Source: Cristatella mucedo
Lineage: Eukaryota > Bryozoa > Phylactolaemata > Cristatellidae
NCBI GenBank assembly: GCA_009760855.2
Contig: WPIO01000164.1
Location: 616,001-680,000 of the forward strand
Length of the DNA: 64,000 nucleotides
Reading direction: 5' to 3'
Positions 11,312 to 21,243 of the stretch are shown here, piece by piece; within the stretch, counting starts at the first letter, position 1, and every line of letters begins with the position of its first letter. Position numbers and translations under genes: made by a program. The notes beneath the pieces were generated by a model. The model did not search any database. It was not told the origin of the DNA and saw only the letters and a program-made list of their open reading frames with translations.

Positions 11312-12025
11312 CATTTGTGACATCCGTCTTGACTTCTGTAACTCACTGCTTGCTGGCCTACCGGCATGTGCAATCAGGCGATTACAGCTTGTGCAAAACT
11401 CTGCAGCTAGGCTTTTCTGTCGTGGGCGTCGCAGTTGCTACATCACACCGCTTCTTGCCGACCTGCACTGGCTCCCTGTCAAGCAACTGATCGACTTCAA
11501 GGTTTTTGCGCTCACTGTTAAGTCACTTCATTCTTTGGCTCCAGCCTATCTCTCAGATCTACTCCCCCACCAGGCCAAGCATCGTACCACCCGCTTTTCG
11601 GAATCCAACAGTTTACCAATACCTCTTACAAACCTTGAATCCTTCGGAGACCGTGCATTTAGTTTTTATGCTCCCAAAGCCTGGAACTCCCTCCCGACTT
11701 GCGGCAGAACATCCCCTGGCCTGACCACATTTAAAAAGAACTTAAAAACACCTATTTAGGACAGCATTTAGAGGGTCCTTGTGATTCGTTCTTCATGTGC
11801 TTATGAGTGCTGACACTGTGCATGCTGCCACTAACCACATTTGCATGCTGATCCTGTGCGTGTCACTCCTAGCCATGTTATTCGTGTTTATCAAGCATGC
11901 TGTTACTCACCATTCATTCACGTTTCCCTTTGCAGTAAATGTAAAGCGCCTAGAAAGAGATTGAGTTCTCTGAGGGTGCTTAAGCAAGTGCATTATTATT
12001 AATATTATTGTTATTATTTTTATTA
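11312..12025 (+). mobile_element. LINE-A copy, plus, head-to-head with 10659-11311
   Basis: Reads LDFCNSLLAGLPACAIRRLQ, LLADLHWLPVKQLIDFKV, LAPAYLSDLLPHQAKHRTTR and YAPKAWNSLPT in one largely open frame (11274-11759), then the full 3' UTR and an (ATT)n tail to about 12025. No stop interrupts this 160-residue piece, so it is one of the better-kept copies, but it is 5'-truncated and lacks the RT catalytic part. Confidence 0.9.
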
Positions 12026-12380
12026 GAAGTATGCTGACCCACAAGGCCCACCACGGCCTTGCTTCTCCGTACCTAGCTGAACTGCTGCACCAGTTTCAGC
12101 CTTTTCGTGCCCTCAAGTCCTGTATGGACAATAAATTAGCTGTTCCATTTCTCCGCTTAAATACCGTAGGCGACAGAAGCTTTAGCTGTGCAGATCCGAA
12201 ACTCTGGAACTCGCTTCCACAATTCTTAGGCAACGTCAACTTCTCTGCTGCTGCCAACTATGGCTCATCCTTTCCAGCGGTCCTGAGCTGCTACTTCCAT
12301 GCTACTCACCTAATCAACTTCTCTCCTGACACACAGTCTTTATGGCTTTGTGGAGTTACAGACGGATATACATTACATTA
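12026..12380 (+). mobile_element. LINE-B copy, 5'-truncated
   Basis: Reads LTHKAHHGLASPYLAELLHQ, FLRLNTVGDRSFSCADPK and LWNSLPQFLGN, then GTTACAGACGGATATACATT and a short (ACATT)n tail. It follows directly on the LINE-A tail. An internal deletion removes most of the segment after CYFHATHLINFS. Confidence 0.85.
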
Positions 12381-12470
12381 AGACAGAATGTCACAAATGC
12401 ATGGACCAACTTAGATGTGGTATTCCTGTCTAAACAAGCTCGAACGTTAGCAATGTTATGTAATGTATTA
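12381..12470 (-). mobile_element. LINE-A fragment, probable continuation of 10659-11311
   Basis: AGACAGAATGTCACAAATGC, GGTATTCCTGTCTAAACAAG and GTTAGCAATGTTATGTA correspond to 15657-15745 of the long minus copy, exactly the segment that should follow the break at 11311. Confidence 0.65.
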
Positions 12471-13251
12471 TTACGTGCAGAATCAGCCGACTTATGGAAT
12501 TAACACGGCAAACAGGCAGGCCGTTGAAGAAATGTTATCTCTTCTACAGGACATCAGTCCACCGTGCATGACTACATAATACAGTGGAGGTCGGCTGATT
12601 CGGCAACATTATTTATATCTACTAGTTAGTCATGTCATGCCACACGATAGCGATCATGAGTTAAGTAAACTGGCTGACTTAATATTTATATATTTCTATT
12701 TGAATTACAGCAATTTGTGCTGGCTTTGTTTCTAAACATAGTTGTATGGATTGGTAGCATGAACAGTACTGCTTGGAATAGGCCCTCGACAAAGGCTATA
12801 TAAGCAGACTACATAGCAGTGGTAAGATAAAGAAGCATTGTCGGCCATGAGGGAACTGCTGTGACTCAGCAAAGCCAGTCCACAGGCAGTCAGCTGGTCG
12901 TAGCAGCAGAAAAGTATTACCAACCAGTGGAAGTAATGGACTGCATGCTCCATGACTCGAACTAATTATGTGTGCCATAAAGTCTAAGTACATTAACCCT
13001 CCCCCCCCCACCAGGCAAAGGCTGTGGAGCTGTCATCAAGCAACAGCTAATATGTTGCTTTCCGCCTATGTAATGATATCGGTCAGGATTCGGTCCTACT
13101 TTTCACTTCTGTTGACATATAAGCAGCTGTTGGTTTTCTTGTTTATATCTGGATCTGATCCTGCTAGCCGACCAATGCCCATAACCCAGTGACTTACGAT
13201 GGCCGTTACTGATGCTGACGGTCGTAACAGACCCTTTGTGATCTGTTGCAG

Positions 13252-13376
13252 CAAAGAAACTGCCTAAAGCCGAACCAGGCAAGCCGGTTGACAGTAAGGA
13301 CACCAAGGCAGGCAAGATTGTGCTCGATGGCAATGCAGATGCATCATCTAGTCCGAAGGGTGGATGCTGCAAGTAG
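13252..13376 (+). CDS. RAB5: RAB5 small GTPase, terminal exon with prenylation tail
   Basis: Last RAB5 exon. It follows the acceptor GATCTGTTGCAG and completes the split Ala codon. It reads AKKLPKAEPGKP, then a Lys/Asp/Ser-rich hypervariable stretch, and ends SSSPKGGCCK followed by TAG. The two Cys near the C-terminus are the expected double geranylgeranylation site that anchors RAB5 in the endosomal membrane. The tail here is CC-Lys, where vertebrate RAB5A has CCSN. Both the length and the KKLPK start fit the family. The downstream 370 bases are GC-rich, and the long overlapping frames there (for example 13246-13758 +, 13103-13651 -) are shadows. No AATAAA signal was found by eye in the next kilobase, so the mRNA end is unknown. 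Confidence 0.96.
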
Positions 13377-14562
13377 ACCCTACTCTGTTCGGCTAACGGC
13401 GCGTGAGGCACGGCAACTGCCACTAATCGCCCCGAGAGGACGCCTTCAGCCGTTGAGGGAGCAAGCAGCAGCAGCGACAGCAAGACTTCCACCCAGTGTG
13501 TGCCAAAGTGTGGCTCCAGTGGCTGGTGGCAGTGGCACAGAATTGGTCGATAGCAGGCAAGAGGAAAGGGATGATGACGATCCCGGAGATCGGCTGCTGC
13601 AGCTGCCGCCACCATCGGTGTCGTCGTCTCTGCCGACAGCTCTACCGCCATCGTGCTTGCTGCTTGTTGCCTTTATTTGTGCGACCGAACTTCAGAACTC
13701 TGCTGGCTGCGCCTGCATCACCCTCACCTCCACCTCCACCTCCCCCCTGGTCACGTGAACACTGCAAGGAATCAAATCATGTTGGTCTGACACTGGATCA
13801 CATCGGCTGACTACTATTTTCTATCGTGTACATATCCCTGTAAAAAAAAGAGTTTGCAGCACTTTTACCCTATGCTTGTCATCCGAGAGGCTTTGTCTAT
13901 TCCGTGGTTATATACATGTAAATCGATATGTACGTCTCATAATGGTAAGGTGTTCCATGTGACATGCAGGGAGTCCTGTGCCGACTAACATGATATGACT
14001 GCTTTGTGTTGTCCACTAAATGCAAGCTGCTTTCGTGGCTTTGAAGCAGAGCCAATTTGGCTCCATTGCAGTTGCATACCTTGCCTCGACTGCCAACTTG
14101 AACTGTGAATCGTTTAACCTACCATCGGCACGTTTAGGCATTCGTGGTATAAATATACAAGCATTGCAATTTACCTGATAGTTTGAGAGAGTGAGACTTT
14201 TGTAGACTTTTTTAAAATTTCTTAGGTTTTGCTGCTTGTAGAAATAGCTATGTTGCAAGTTTACCCAAGGTAAAGCTCTAGTTTTCTGATGTTTCTTGGG
14301 ACACTGGGGCTTGAATTATAGAAAATGGTCACGGTCAAGGAATGAGAGCACATAACTGGATAACATAAAGTGCTCCTTCAGATTATTCTGCTACGTCAGC
14401 TGTAACTGTCGCTGGAACTGGTTCTAGCAATAATCTTTAGAAATGCTGAAAGTCAATGTGACTATTCTGTGTGGCGACATTGATTATGATGTCATTGTCA
14501 AGCAGTGGCTCCATCAGCTCCCTCATAAGATTGTGGTATAGCGCACTGCCAGTGAGTTAGCT
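13377..14562 (+). other. RAB5 3' UTR and flank
   Basis: The first 370 bases are GC-rich with AGC/CAC triplet stretches. The rest is AT-richer unique sequence. No gene, repeat or clear polyadenylation signal was found. The long overlapping frames at 13103-13810 are on all sides of the RAB5 stop and show no family features. Confidence 0.5.
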
Positions 14563-14995
14563 ACATAACATTGCTAAAATTAGGGCTTGTTTAGACAGGA
14601 ATACCACATCTAAATTGATCCATGCATTTTGACATCCCATCTTGACTTCCATAACTCTGCCTGCTGGTCTACCAGCCTGTGCAATCGCGCTCTTACAACT
14701 GGTGCAAAACTCGGCAGCTAGGCTTGTCTGTTGCAGTTGCCACGTCCCAGCACTTCTCATCGACCTGCACTGGCTCCCAGTCAAGCAACGCATCGACTAA
14801 GGTTGTTTTAATTCTAGGTTCCTTCGTTCTTAGGCTCCAGCCTACTTATCAGATCTACTCCCCCACCAGGCTAAGCATCGTAGCACCTGCCTTTCAAAAT
14901 CTAATCGTTTACCTATACCTCGTACGAACCTCAAATCCTCCTGAGACCATGCCTTTAGTTGGTATGCTCCCAAATCTTGAAACTCCCGACTTATA
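14563..14995 (+). mobile_element. LINE-A copy, plus, cut off by 14996
   Basis: Starts CTAAAATTAGGGCTTGTTTA, passes GCTTACAACTGGTGCAAAAC-like sequence, LHWLPVKQRID and CCAGCCTACTTATCAGATCT, and stops at AACTCCCGACTT, where the tail of the next minus copy begins. Frameshifted. Confidence 0.8.
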
Positions 14996-16672
14996 ATAAT
15001 AATAATGCACTTGATAAAGCGCCCTCAGAGAACTCAATCTCTTTCTAGGCGCTTCACATTTGCTAAGAAGGAAGTGCGATTGAATGGTGTGTAATATCAT
15101 CCTTGATAAACATGAATAACATGGTTAGGGGTGACATGCACAGGGTCAGCATGCAAATGTTGTTAGTGGCAGCATTCACACTGTCAGTACCCACAAGCAC
15201 ATGAAGGACGAATCACAGGGACCCACTAAATGCTGTCCTAAATAGGTGAATTTTTAGTTCTTTTTAAATGTGGTCAAGTCAGGAGATGTAAGTCGGGAGT
15301 TAGTTCCTAGCTTTGGGAGCATACGAACTAAATGCATGGTCTCCGAAGGATTTGAGGTTTGTACGAGGTATTGGTGGTCTGCTGGACTCCAAAAAGCAGG
15401 TGGTACGATGCTTGGCCTGGTGGGGGAGTAGATCTGAGAGATAGGCTGGAGCCAAAGAATGAAGTGACCTAAAAGTGAGCGACAAAACCTTGAAGTCACT
15501 CCATTGCTTGACTGGTAGCCAGTGCAGGTCGGCGAGAAGTGGTGTGATGTGGCAACTGCAACGCCCACGACAGAAAAGCCTAGTTAAGGAGTGTTGCACC
15601 ATCTGCAATCGCCTGATCGCACATGCTGGTAGGCCAGTAAGCAGTGAGTTACATAAGTCAAGGCAGGATGTCGCAAATGCATGGACCAACTTTGACGTGG
15701 TAACCTTATCTAAACAAGCCTGAATTTTAGTAATGTTACGTAGCTGAAAGTAGGCGGATTTGACTGTGGAGCTGATGTGGTCGTCTAACCAGAAGTTACT
15801 TTGGAACATGACACCTAGATTTCGAGCTGATTCAACGGGAAATATGCTGGCCGAGCCAATTTTGAGCATCAGCCTTTCCATTTTCTGAATCACACTGGGT
15901 TTGCCCATAACTAGTAGGTTTCGTTTAGTTTTAGAAAACTTGCTGTCATCCAAGTGCGAATGTCATCAATACATGCAGCAAGTGAGTTGAGAGAATTCGA
16001 GGTGCTCGAAGGCTGGGAGCGATCAAAGCAGAGGTATCATTGAGTGTCATCCGCATAGAAGTGAAAGCCTAGATTATGCTTGGCAGTCACATCAGCAAGA
16101 GGGAGAGTAAAAACCGTAAAAAGAACCGGACGTAGAATGGAGCCCTGAGGTGCCCCATATTTCAGAGGTACCTGAGATGATCTTTGTCCACTCACGTCAA
16201 TACTCTGGAGTCTCCCACTGAGATACGATCTGAATCATTGCAGAGCAGTGCCAGTGACGCCCAGCTGCCTTAAGATTGAGCAAACCAAGCACAGACACTC
16301 TATCTACGTCTGCATTCCTAAGTAGGTCGTTGTACATCCTAAGCAATGCTGACTCGGTGGAGTGCTTAGCTCTAAAGCCAGACTGGAACTTACTAGCTTG
16401 TTTTGAAGTTTCAACATATGAGTTCAGCTGATCTGCCACGACTCGCTCCAGTGTCTTTAGATAGGAATGGTAGAAGGGAGACTTAGTGGTAGTTGCTCAA
16501 GTTCTCTTGGTCCAATGTCGCTTTCTTGAGAATTGGCCTGACTATAGCTTTTTTGAAAGGTGCTGGGACATGACCTGAGGCTAATGACATAATTATGATG
16601 TTAGTTATGCATGGCCACAGCAGATCTATGCAGCGTAGGAGCAGGAAAGTGGGAATAGGGTCCGAAGGACTT
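14996..16672 (-). mobile_element. LINE-A long copy with reverse transcriptase, minus
   Basis: Longest LINE-A copy. Tail (ATAATAATAAT) at 14996. On the - strand from 16672: SPSDPIPTFLLLRC, FKKAIVRPILKKATLDQ (RT fingers), KFQSGFRAKHSTESALLRMY, then FHFYADDTQ with the catalytic YADD at 16046-16057, MERLMLKIGSASIF, ARNLGVMFQSNFWLDDHISS, and the C-terminal LADLHWLPVKQ / LAPAYLSDLLPHQAKHRTT region. Several stops, one directly after FYADDTQ, make it inactive. The endonuclease part is missing. Reverse transcriptase of this type is typical of L2/CR1-like non-LTR elements (family knowledge). Confidence 0.9.
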
Positions 16673-17292
16673 CGGGCTTGTTTAGATAAGGAGACCACGT
16701 CTAAGTTGGTTCATGCATTCATGACATCCCGTCTCGACTTCTGCAACTCTCTGCTTACTGGCCTACCGGCATGTGCGATCAGGCGATTGCAGCTGGTGCA
16801 AAACTCGGCAGCTAGGCTTGTCTGTCATGAGCGTCGCAGTTGCCACATCACACCACTTTTTGCCGACCTGCACTGGCTACCAGTCAAGCAATGTATTGAC
16901 TTCAAGGTTTTGTCATTAACTTGTAGGTCACTTCATTCTTTGGCTTCAGCCTATCTCTCAGATCTGCTCCTCCACAAGGCCAAGCATCATACCACCCGCT
17001 TTTCAGAATCCAACATTCTACCAATATCTCGTACAAACCTTAAATCCTTTGGAGACCATGCATCTAGTTCGTATGCTCCCAAAGCCTGGAACTCCCTCCC
17101 GACTTGCGTCAGAACATCCCTGACTTGACTACATTTAAAAAGAACTTAAAAACACCTATTTAGGACAGCATTTAGTGGGTCATTGATTCGTTCTTCATGT
17201 GCTTATGAGTGCTGACACTGTGCATGCTGCCACTAACCACATTTGCATGTTGACCCTGTGTATGTCACCACTAACCATGTTATTCATGTTTA
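16673..17292 (+). mobile_element. LINE-A copy, plus, head-to-head with 14996-16672; split by LINE-B
   Basis: Open for about 150 codons: ACLDKETTSKLVHAFMTSRL, CAIRRLQLVQNSAARLVCHE, LHWLPVKQCIDFKVLSLTC and LASAYLSDLLLHKAKHHTTR. Its 3' UTR stops at TTATTCATGTTTA (17292) and resumes at 17791, because LINE-B 17293-17790 has inserted into it. Confidence 0.9.
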
Positions 17293-17790
17293 GAGCTAGG
17301 ATGGTTGCCGGCTGAGCAAAGGATACAGAGCAAAGCTCTTCCGCTGACCCACAAGGCCCGCCACGGCTTGGCTCCTTCGTACCTAGCTGAACTGCTACAT
17401 CAGTTTCAGCCTGTTCGCGCCCTCAGGTCCTGTGTGGACAATAAATTAGCTGTCCCATTCCTCCGCTTAAAGACAGTTGGCGACAGAAGCTTTAGCTCTG
17501 CAGGTCCTAGACTGTGGAACTCGCTTCCACAATTCTTACGCAACGACATCTACTCTCCAACTGCTGACTATGGCACATCTTTTTCAGCGGTCCTGAGCTG
17601 CTACTTCTATGCTACTCACTACCTCAACTGCTCTCCTAACTCTCACTTTCTCTTTGTTGCGTGAGACGAAGTCTGTTGGCTACCGAATGCGTACCGAAAG
17701 CTGCTTAGGCTGTGAGTGCGCTATACAAAACTCTCCTGTGTAACGCCCACATGGTCTTTATGAATTTGTGGAGTTACTGACGGAGATACA
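17293..17790 (+). mobile_element. LINE-B copy inserted in a LINE-A 3' UTR
   Basis: Reads LGWLPAEQRIQSKALPLTHK, ARHGLAPSYLAELLHQFQPV, RALRSCVDNKLAVPFLRL and PRLWNSLPQFLRN in one frame, then the LINE-B 3' UTR ending GTTACTGACGGAGATACA. The LINE-A target sequence resumes at once, so the tail is a single partial unit and there is at most a 1-2 base target duplication. Confidence 0.9.
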
Positions 17791-17912
17791 TCAAGGATGA
17801 TATTACACACCATTCAATCGCACTTCCCTTCTTAGCAAATGTGAAGTGCCTAGAAAGAGATTGAGTTCTCTGAGGGTGCTTTATCAACTGCATCATTATT
17901 ATTATTAGTATT
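17791..17912 (+). mobile_element. LINE-A 3' end, continuation of 16673-17292
   Basis: TCAAGGATGATATTACACAC...GTGAAGTGCCTAGAAAGAGA and an ATT-rich tail. In the sister copy 14996-16672 the same sequence is continuous (reverse complement of 15050-15110), which proves the split. Confidence 0.9.
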
Positions 17913-18289
17913 TTTGTTATTAAACAAATGAGGCTGATAGATCATCTAAAAAGTAAATAAAATTAGGCCAAATGCTAGCCTTCACAGTTTTGCTACCGTT
18001 AACCATTGCTGCAACAGTTGAGTTCCTCTTCGTGTCGAACTCCATAGTAGCAGGTGCAGCAAAGCTGCCACCGTTCATAGGTTAGGTTTGGCCAGCTCGG
18101 TTGTTACTCAGTGATCTCCTTGGCTTGTCGCCTATGGGCTATGCGTGAGGGTGACAAGAGAGTCCATTTGTGCTCTGATCTCCCTTTAGTTAAGGAGTTG
18201 CCAGGGCAATCGGCTGTCAGCCAATGGGGTCCTCAGTACTGCAGCAGAAACTCTCGCAGGACCTCCTTTGGTTTGCAGATAAAGATAAT
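17913..18289. other. Unassigned sequence
   Basis: No gene or repeat recognised. Confidence 0.5.
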
Positions 18290-18440
18290 AATCATAATAA
18301 TACATTGTATCGCGCTCTCAGAGAACCTAATCTCACTCTATTCACTTTAAATATGCTGCCTGCAATGAAAGCATGATCTGATCAAATAGTTGGCGTTAAC
18401 ATGCACGGCGTCAGCTAATATAATGTGAATTGAGGTGGCA
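18290..18440 (-). mobile_element. LINE-A 3' UTR fragment, diverged
   Basis: ATAATCATAATAATACATTG then GCTCTCAGAGAACCTAATCT: tail and 3' end of LINE-A read on the - strand. Fades after about 18440. Confidence 0.6.
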
Positions 18441-18449
18441 TGCACAACG

Positions 18450-18650
18450 TCAACTTGCAAATACGTTTGGTCTTCGCGATTCGTCATTCATGTGCTTCAA
18501 CTGCTTACACCATGCCTGCTGCTTGTGGATGTTACCACCAATCATTAAGTAGTGCTTTCTATACAGCATCTGCAAAGTGCCTAGAAAGAGATTCAGTTCA
18601 TGATGCTATGCAAATGTTTTATTTTTGTTAGTATCATTATTATTATCCTC
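18450..18650 (+). mobile_element. LINE-A 3' UTR fragment, diverged
   Basis: GATTCGTCATTCATGTGCTT ... GCAAAGTGCCTAGAAAGAGA, then TTTTATTTTTGTTAGTATCA: a plus-strand LINE-A 3' UTR, head-to-head with the preceding fragment. Confidence 0.6.
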
Positions 18651-18849
18651 TGTCCTGCAAGATATGGCAGCGACTCTCTGCTCTATCGACCATTAAGACC
18701 ATTGTTGGACCATAGATAGCAATAGCTTTAATGAGCCTCCTAAAGGTTCTAATTATATTATTATTATAACTAGTTTACTATTTTCAATATGCTGATTGCA
18801 ACCAACGGTTAGGTTGATGAGCCTACGGGTGGTTCTAGACATACCTCAA

Positions 18850-19004
18850 ACCTGGGTCTTAGCAACGGGTAAGTTGCTCGCTCTTCATGTTCCACGTCGT
18901 TGGTTCGAGTCCTGCAGTGGGCGATCCTTTATTGTCTGCTGCAAGGGTGGTGATAGCCTCTACGGCTCGTCTGCCGCTATATCAATGACGCTGCTGAATC
19001 AACT
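18850..19004 (+). mobile_element. SINE-1 copy
   Basis: Reads CGTTGGTTCGAGTCCTGCAG (B box GGTTCGAGTCC), GTGGGCGATCCTTTATTGTC, GGTGGTGATAGCCTCTACGG and ends GCTGCTGAATCAACT, the SINE-1 3' end. Confidence 0.75.
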
Positions 19005-19009
19005 ATCAT

Positions 19010-19275
19010 TTACTTTTTTAACCTGCCTGATCGTGTTCGGTGCTCTCGCCCGATGTGGGCACATATTTTCAAGCCATCCTGCACCGTTTTTTTTTATTAT
19101 CTGCTTAGATTCTCCACTGTTTCCACGATTTCGTACACGCTTCTCAATTCATATTCCTTATGCGAAATTAAGTCTATTGGCCACTGTATCCAAACCAAAT
19201 GCAGCTCTGCATAGGGTGCGCTCAAAGTTTGCATAGTCTTTATGGCTTTCCAGCGGTTCAGATTTACATTCGTAC
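19010..19275 (+). mobile_element. LINE-B-like relic
   Basis: GCACATATTTTCAAGCCATC, TTATGCGAAATTAAGTCTAT and CATAGTCTTTATGGCTTTCC keep the order of the LINE-B end (GTSFSAVL, LREIKSIG and the 3' UTR CTTTATGACTTTGTGGAG). Strongly diverged. Confidence 0.4.
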
Positions 19276-19334
19276 ATACGTGTATGCACACCGACAGGTT
19301 ATTGCATCCTCGACAGTGCGCATACATGTTTAGC

Positions 19335-19487
19335 AACCGGGTCTTACCCCAGGGGCTAGGTGCTGGCTCTTCATGACCCAGATCGTGGGTTCGCGTCTGC
19401 AGTGGGCACTCATTTATCGCCCACTACAAGGGGTGGTGATAGCTGTTAATGCACATCTGGTGCTACGGAAATGAAGCTGTTTAATTG
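19335..19487 (+). mobile_element. SINE-1 copy, diverged
   Basis: CTTCATGACCCAGATCGTGG, GTTCGCGTCTGCAGTGGGC, GGGGTGGTGATAGCTGTTAA and GAAGCTGTTTAATT follow the SINE-1 order. Confidence 0.6.
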
Positions 19488-19889
19488 CAGTCGATTTCAA
19501 TGCAGTGTCCAAGAACGAGCATTATGTAATTGCATTTTTTGTAGCCCGTGAGCAGTGCATTCTGCAGCAAGAAACCTCATTGGGAGCTGTGCCTAGTCAA
19601 TTATCAATTTTTGAATTCATTGTTTAAGCAGCGAAATAATTATGTGCAATAAAAATTGAAGGGTCGCCGAGGCAATTCTTGACCGATTTCCGGTGGATGG
19701 TAGTGGATTACGGCTTCGCCCCATTCGCGGCCATTGCCGTCAATTGCCATGCATCCCTGAAGAGTGTATGCAGTCACTGGGTTAAAATCAAGTGTTGCAC
19801 TTAAAACGCAGCTCGCTGTTTTATGGGTTCAAAATTGGAGCATTGAAAAATCTTATTTTTGAGTATTTTCTAGACGATTACAGTTGGTT

Positions 19890-20730
19890 GTAATGTAATG
19901 TAATGTATCTCCGTCCGTAACTCCACAAAGTCATAAAGACCACGTAGGTGTTACGCAGAAGAGTTTTGTATATCGCACTCACAGCTTAAGTGGCTTTCGG
20001 AAGCCAACAGACTTCGTCTCACGCAACAAAGAGAAAGTGGGAAGCATAGCAGAGTCAGGAGAGCAGTTGAGGTAGTGAGTAGTATGGAAGTAGCAGCTCA
20101 GTACCGCTGAAAAGGGTGAGCCGTGGTGGGCAGTAGCAGAGTAGTTGTCTTTGCATAAGAATTGTGGAAGCGAGTTCCACAGTCTAGGACCTGCAGAGCT
20201 AAAGCTTCTGTCGCCAACGGTCTTAAAGCGGAGGAATGGAACAGCTAATTAAAAGTGCACACAGGACCTGTGGGCGAGAACATGCTGAAACTGATGCAGC
20301 AGTTCAGCTAGGTACGAAAGAGCCAAGCCGTGGTGGGCCTAGTGTGTTAGCGTAAGAACTTTGCTCTGTATCCTTTTCTCAACCGGCATCCATCCTAGCT
20401 CTTTTAGCAAAGGAGACACGTGCTCAAACCTCTGGGACTTGAAGACTAGCCTTGCAGCCATACTTATAGTCCGCTGCAGTGGCCTAATAGCTTTCTTTGG
20501 CAGCCCAGCCAAAAGGGAATTACAATAATCAAGCCGAGACAGAACTAAAGAGCTAGTTAAATTTTTTACAAGCCACAGTGGGAGACACCTCCTAAGCTTG
20601 GATAGGGATCGGACGTGATAGCTCTTTGTAGAAGCAGTCTTCTGAATGAAGCTTTTTTGAAATTGAGGTAGGTGTCGAACACGACACCTAAATTTCGAGC
20701 ACGTGGTGATGGTCACACAATAGCATCACC
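19890..20730 (-). mobile_element. LINE-B copy, minus, 3' part (split by LINE-A)
   Basis: Tail (TAATG)n at 19890. On the - strand from 20730: ARNLGVVFDT-like start, SLSKLRRCLPLWLVKNLTSS, LVLSRLDYCNSLLAGLPKKA, AARLVFKSQRFEHVSPLLKE, LGWMPVEKRIQSKVLTLTH, then a frameshift and the C-terminal block to the stop and 3' UTR. It continues at 21244 after the inserted LINE-A. Confidence 0.9.
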
Positions 20731-21243
20731 TCACTTTTAGGTCTCTTCATTCTATGGCTCCAGCCTATCTTTCAGAGATACTACCCCATCAGGCAAAGCA
20801 TCGTACCACTCGCTTTTCGGAATCCAACAGTCTAGAAATACCTCTTACAAACCTTAAATCCTTTGGAGACCGTGCATTTAGCTCGTATGCTCCCACAGCC
20901 TGGAACTCCCTCCCGACCTGCATCAGAACATCCCCTGACCTGATCACATTTAAAAGAAACTTAAAAACATACCTATTTAGGACAGCATTTAGTGGGTCCT
21001 TGTGATTCGTCCTCGATGTGCTTATGCGTGCTGACACTGTTCATGCTGCCACTAACCACATTTGCATGCTGACCCAGTGCATGTAACCCCTAACCATGTT
21101 ATTCATTTTGTTTGTTTTTCAAGCATGATTTTACTTACTATTCTATTGCGTATCACTTTGCAGCAAATGTAAAGCGCCTAGAAAGAGATTAAGTTCTCTG
21201 AGGGCGCTTTATCAAGTGCAATATTATTATTATTATTATTATT
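20731..21243 (+). mobile_element. LINE-A copy inserted in LINE-B
   Basis: Starts TCACTTTTAGGTCTCTTCAT and reads MAPAYLSEILPHQAKHRTTR, FSESNSLEIPLTNLKSFGDR and YAPTAWNSLPTCIRTSPDL in one open frame to FRTAFSGSL and TGA, then the 3' UTR and (ATT)n. Both ends are exact because the interrupted LINE-B sequence is known from the copy at 37.5 kb. ACC at 20728-20730 recurs at 21244-21246, which allows a target duplication of about 3 bases. The 3' UTR matches 23876-24086 almost base for base, so this is a young subfamily. Confidence 0.92.

Larger units (their letters stand above)
8282..13251 (+). other. RAB5 intron, about 5.0 kb
   Basis: Starts GTGGGC and ends TTGCAG. It contains two SINE-2 copies, one SINE-1 copy, a LINE-A 3' tip and the nested LINE-A/LINE-B block 10659-12470. 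The stretches 9683-10658 and 12471-13251 show nothing recognisable. Confidence 0.9.

Noticed and set aside
13103-13810. Frames of 182, 170 and 104 codons around the RAB5 stop
   Set aside because: They overlap each other and the RAB5 terminal exon. The region is GC-rich 3' UTR with triplet repeats, and no family is recognised.
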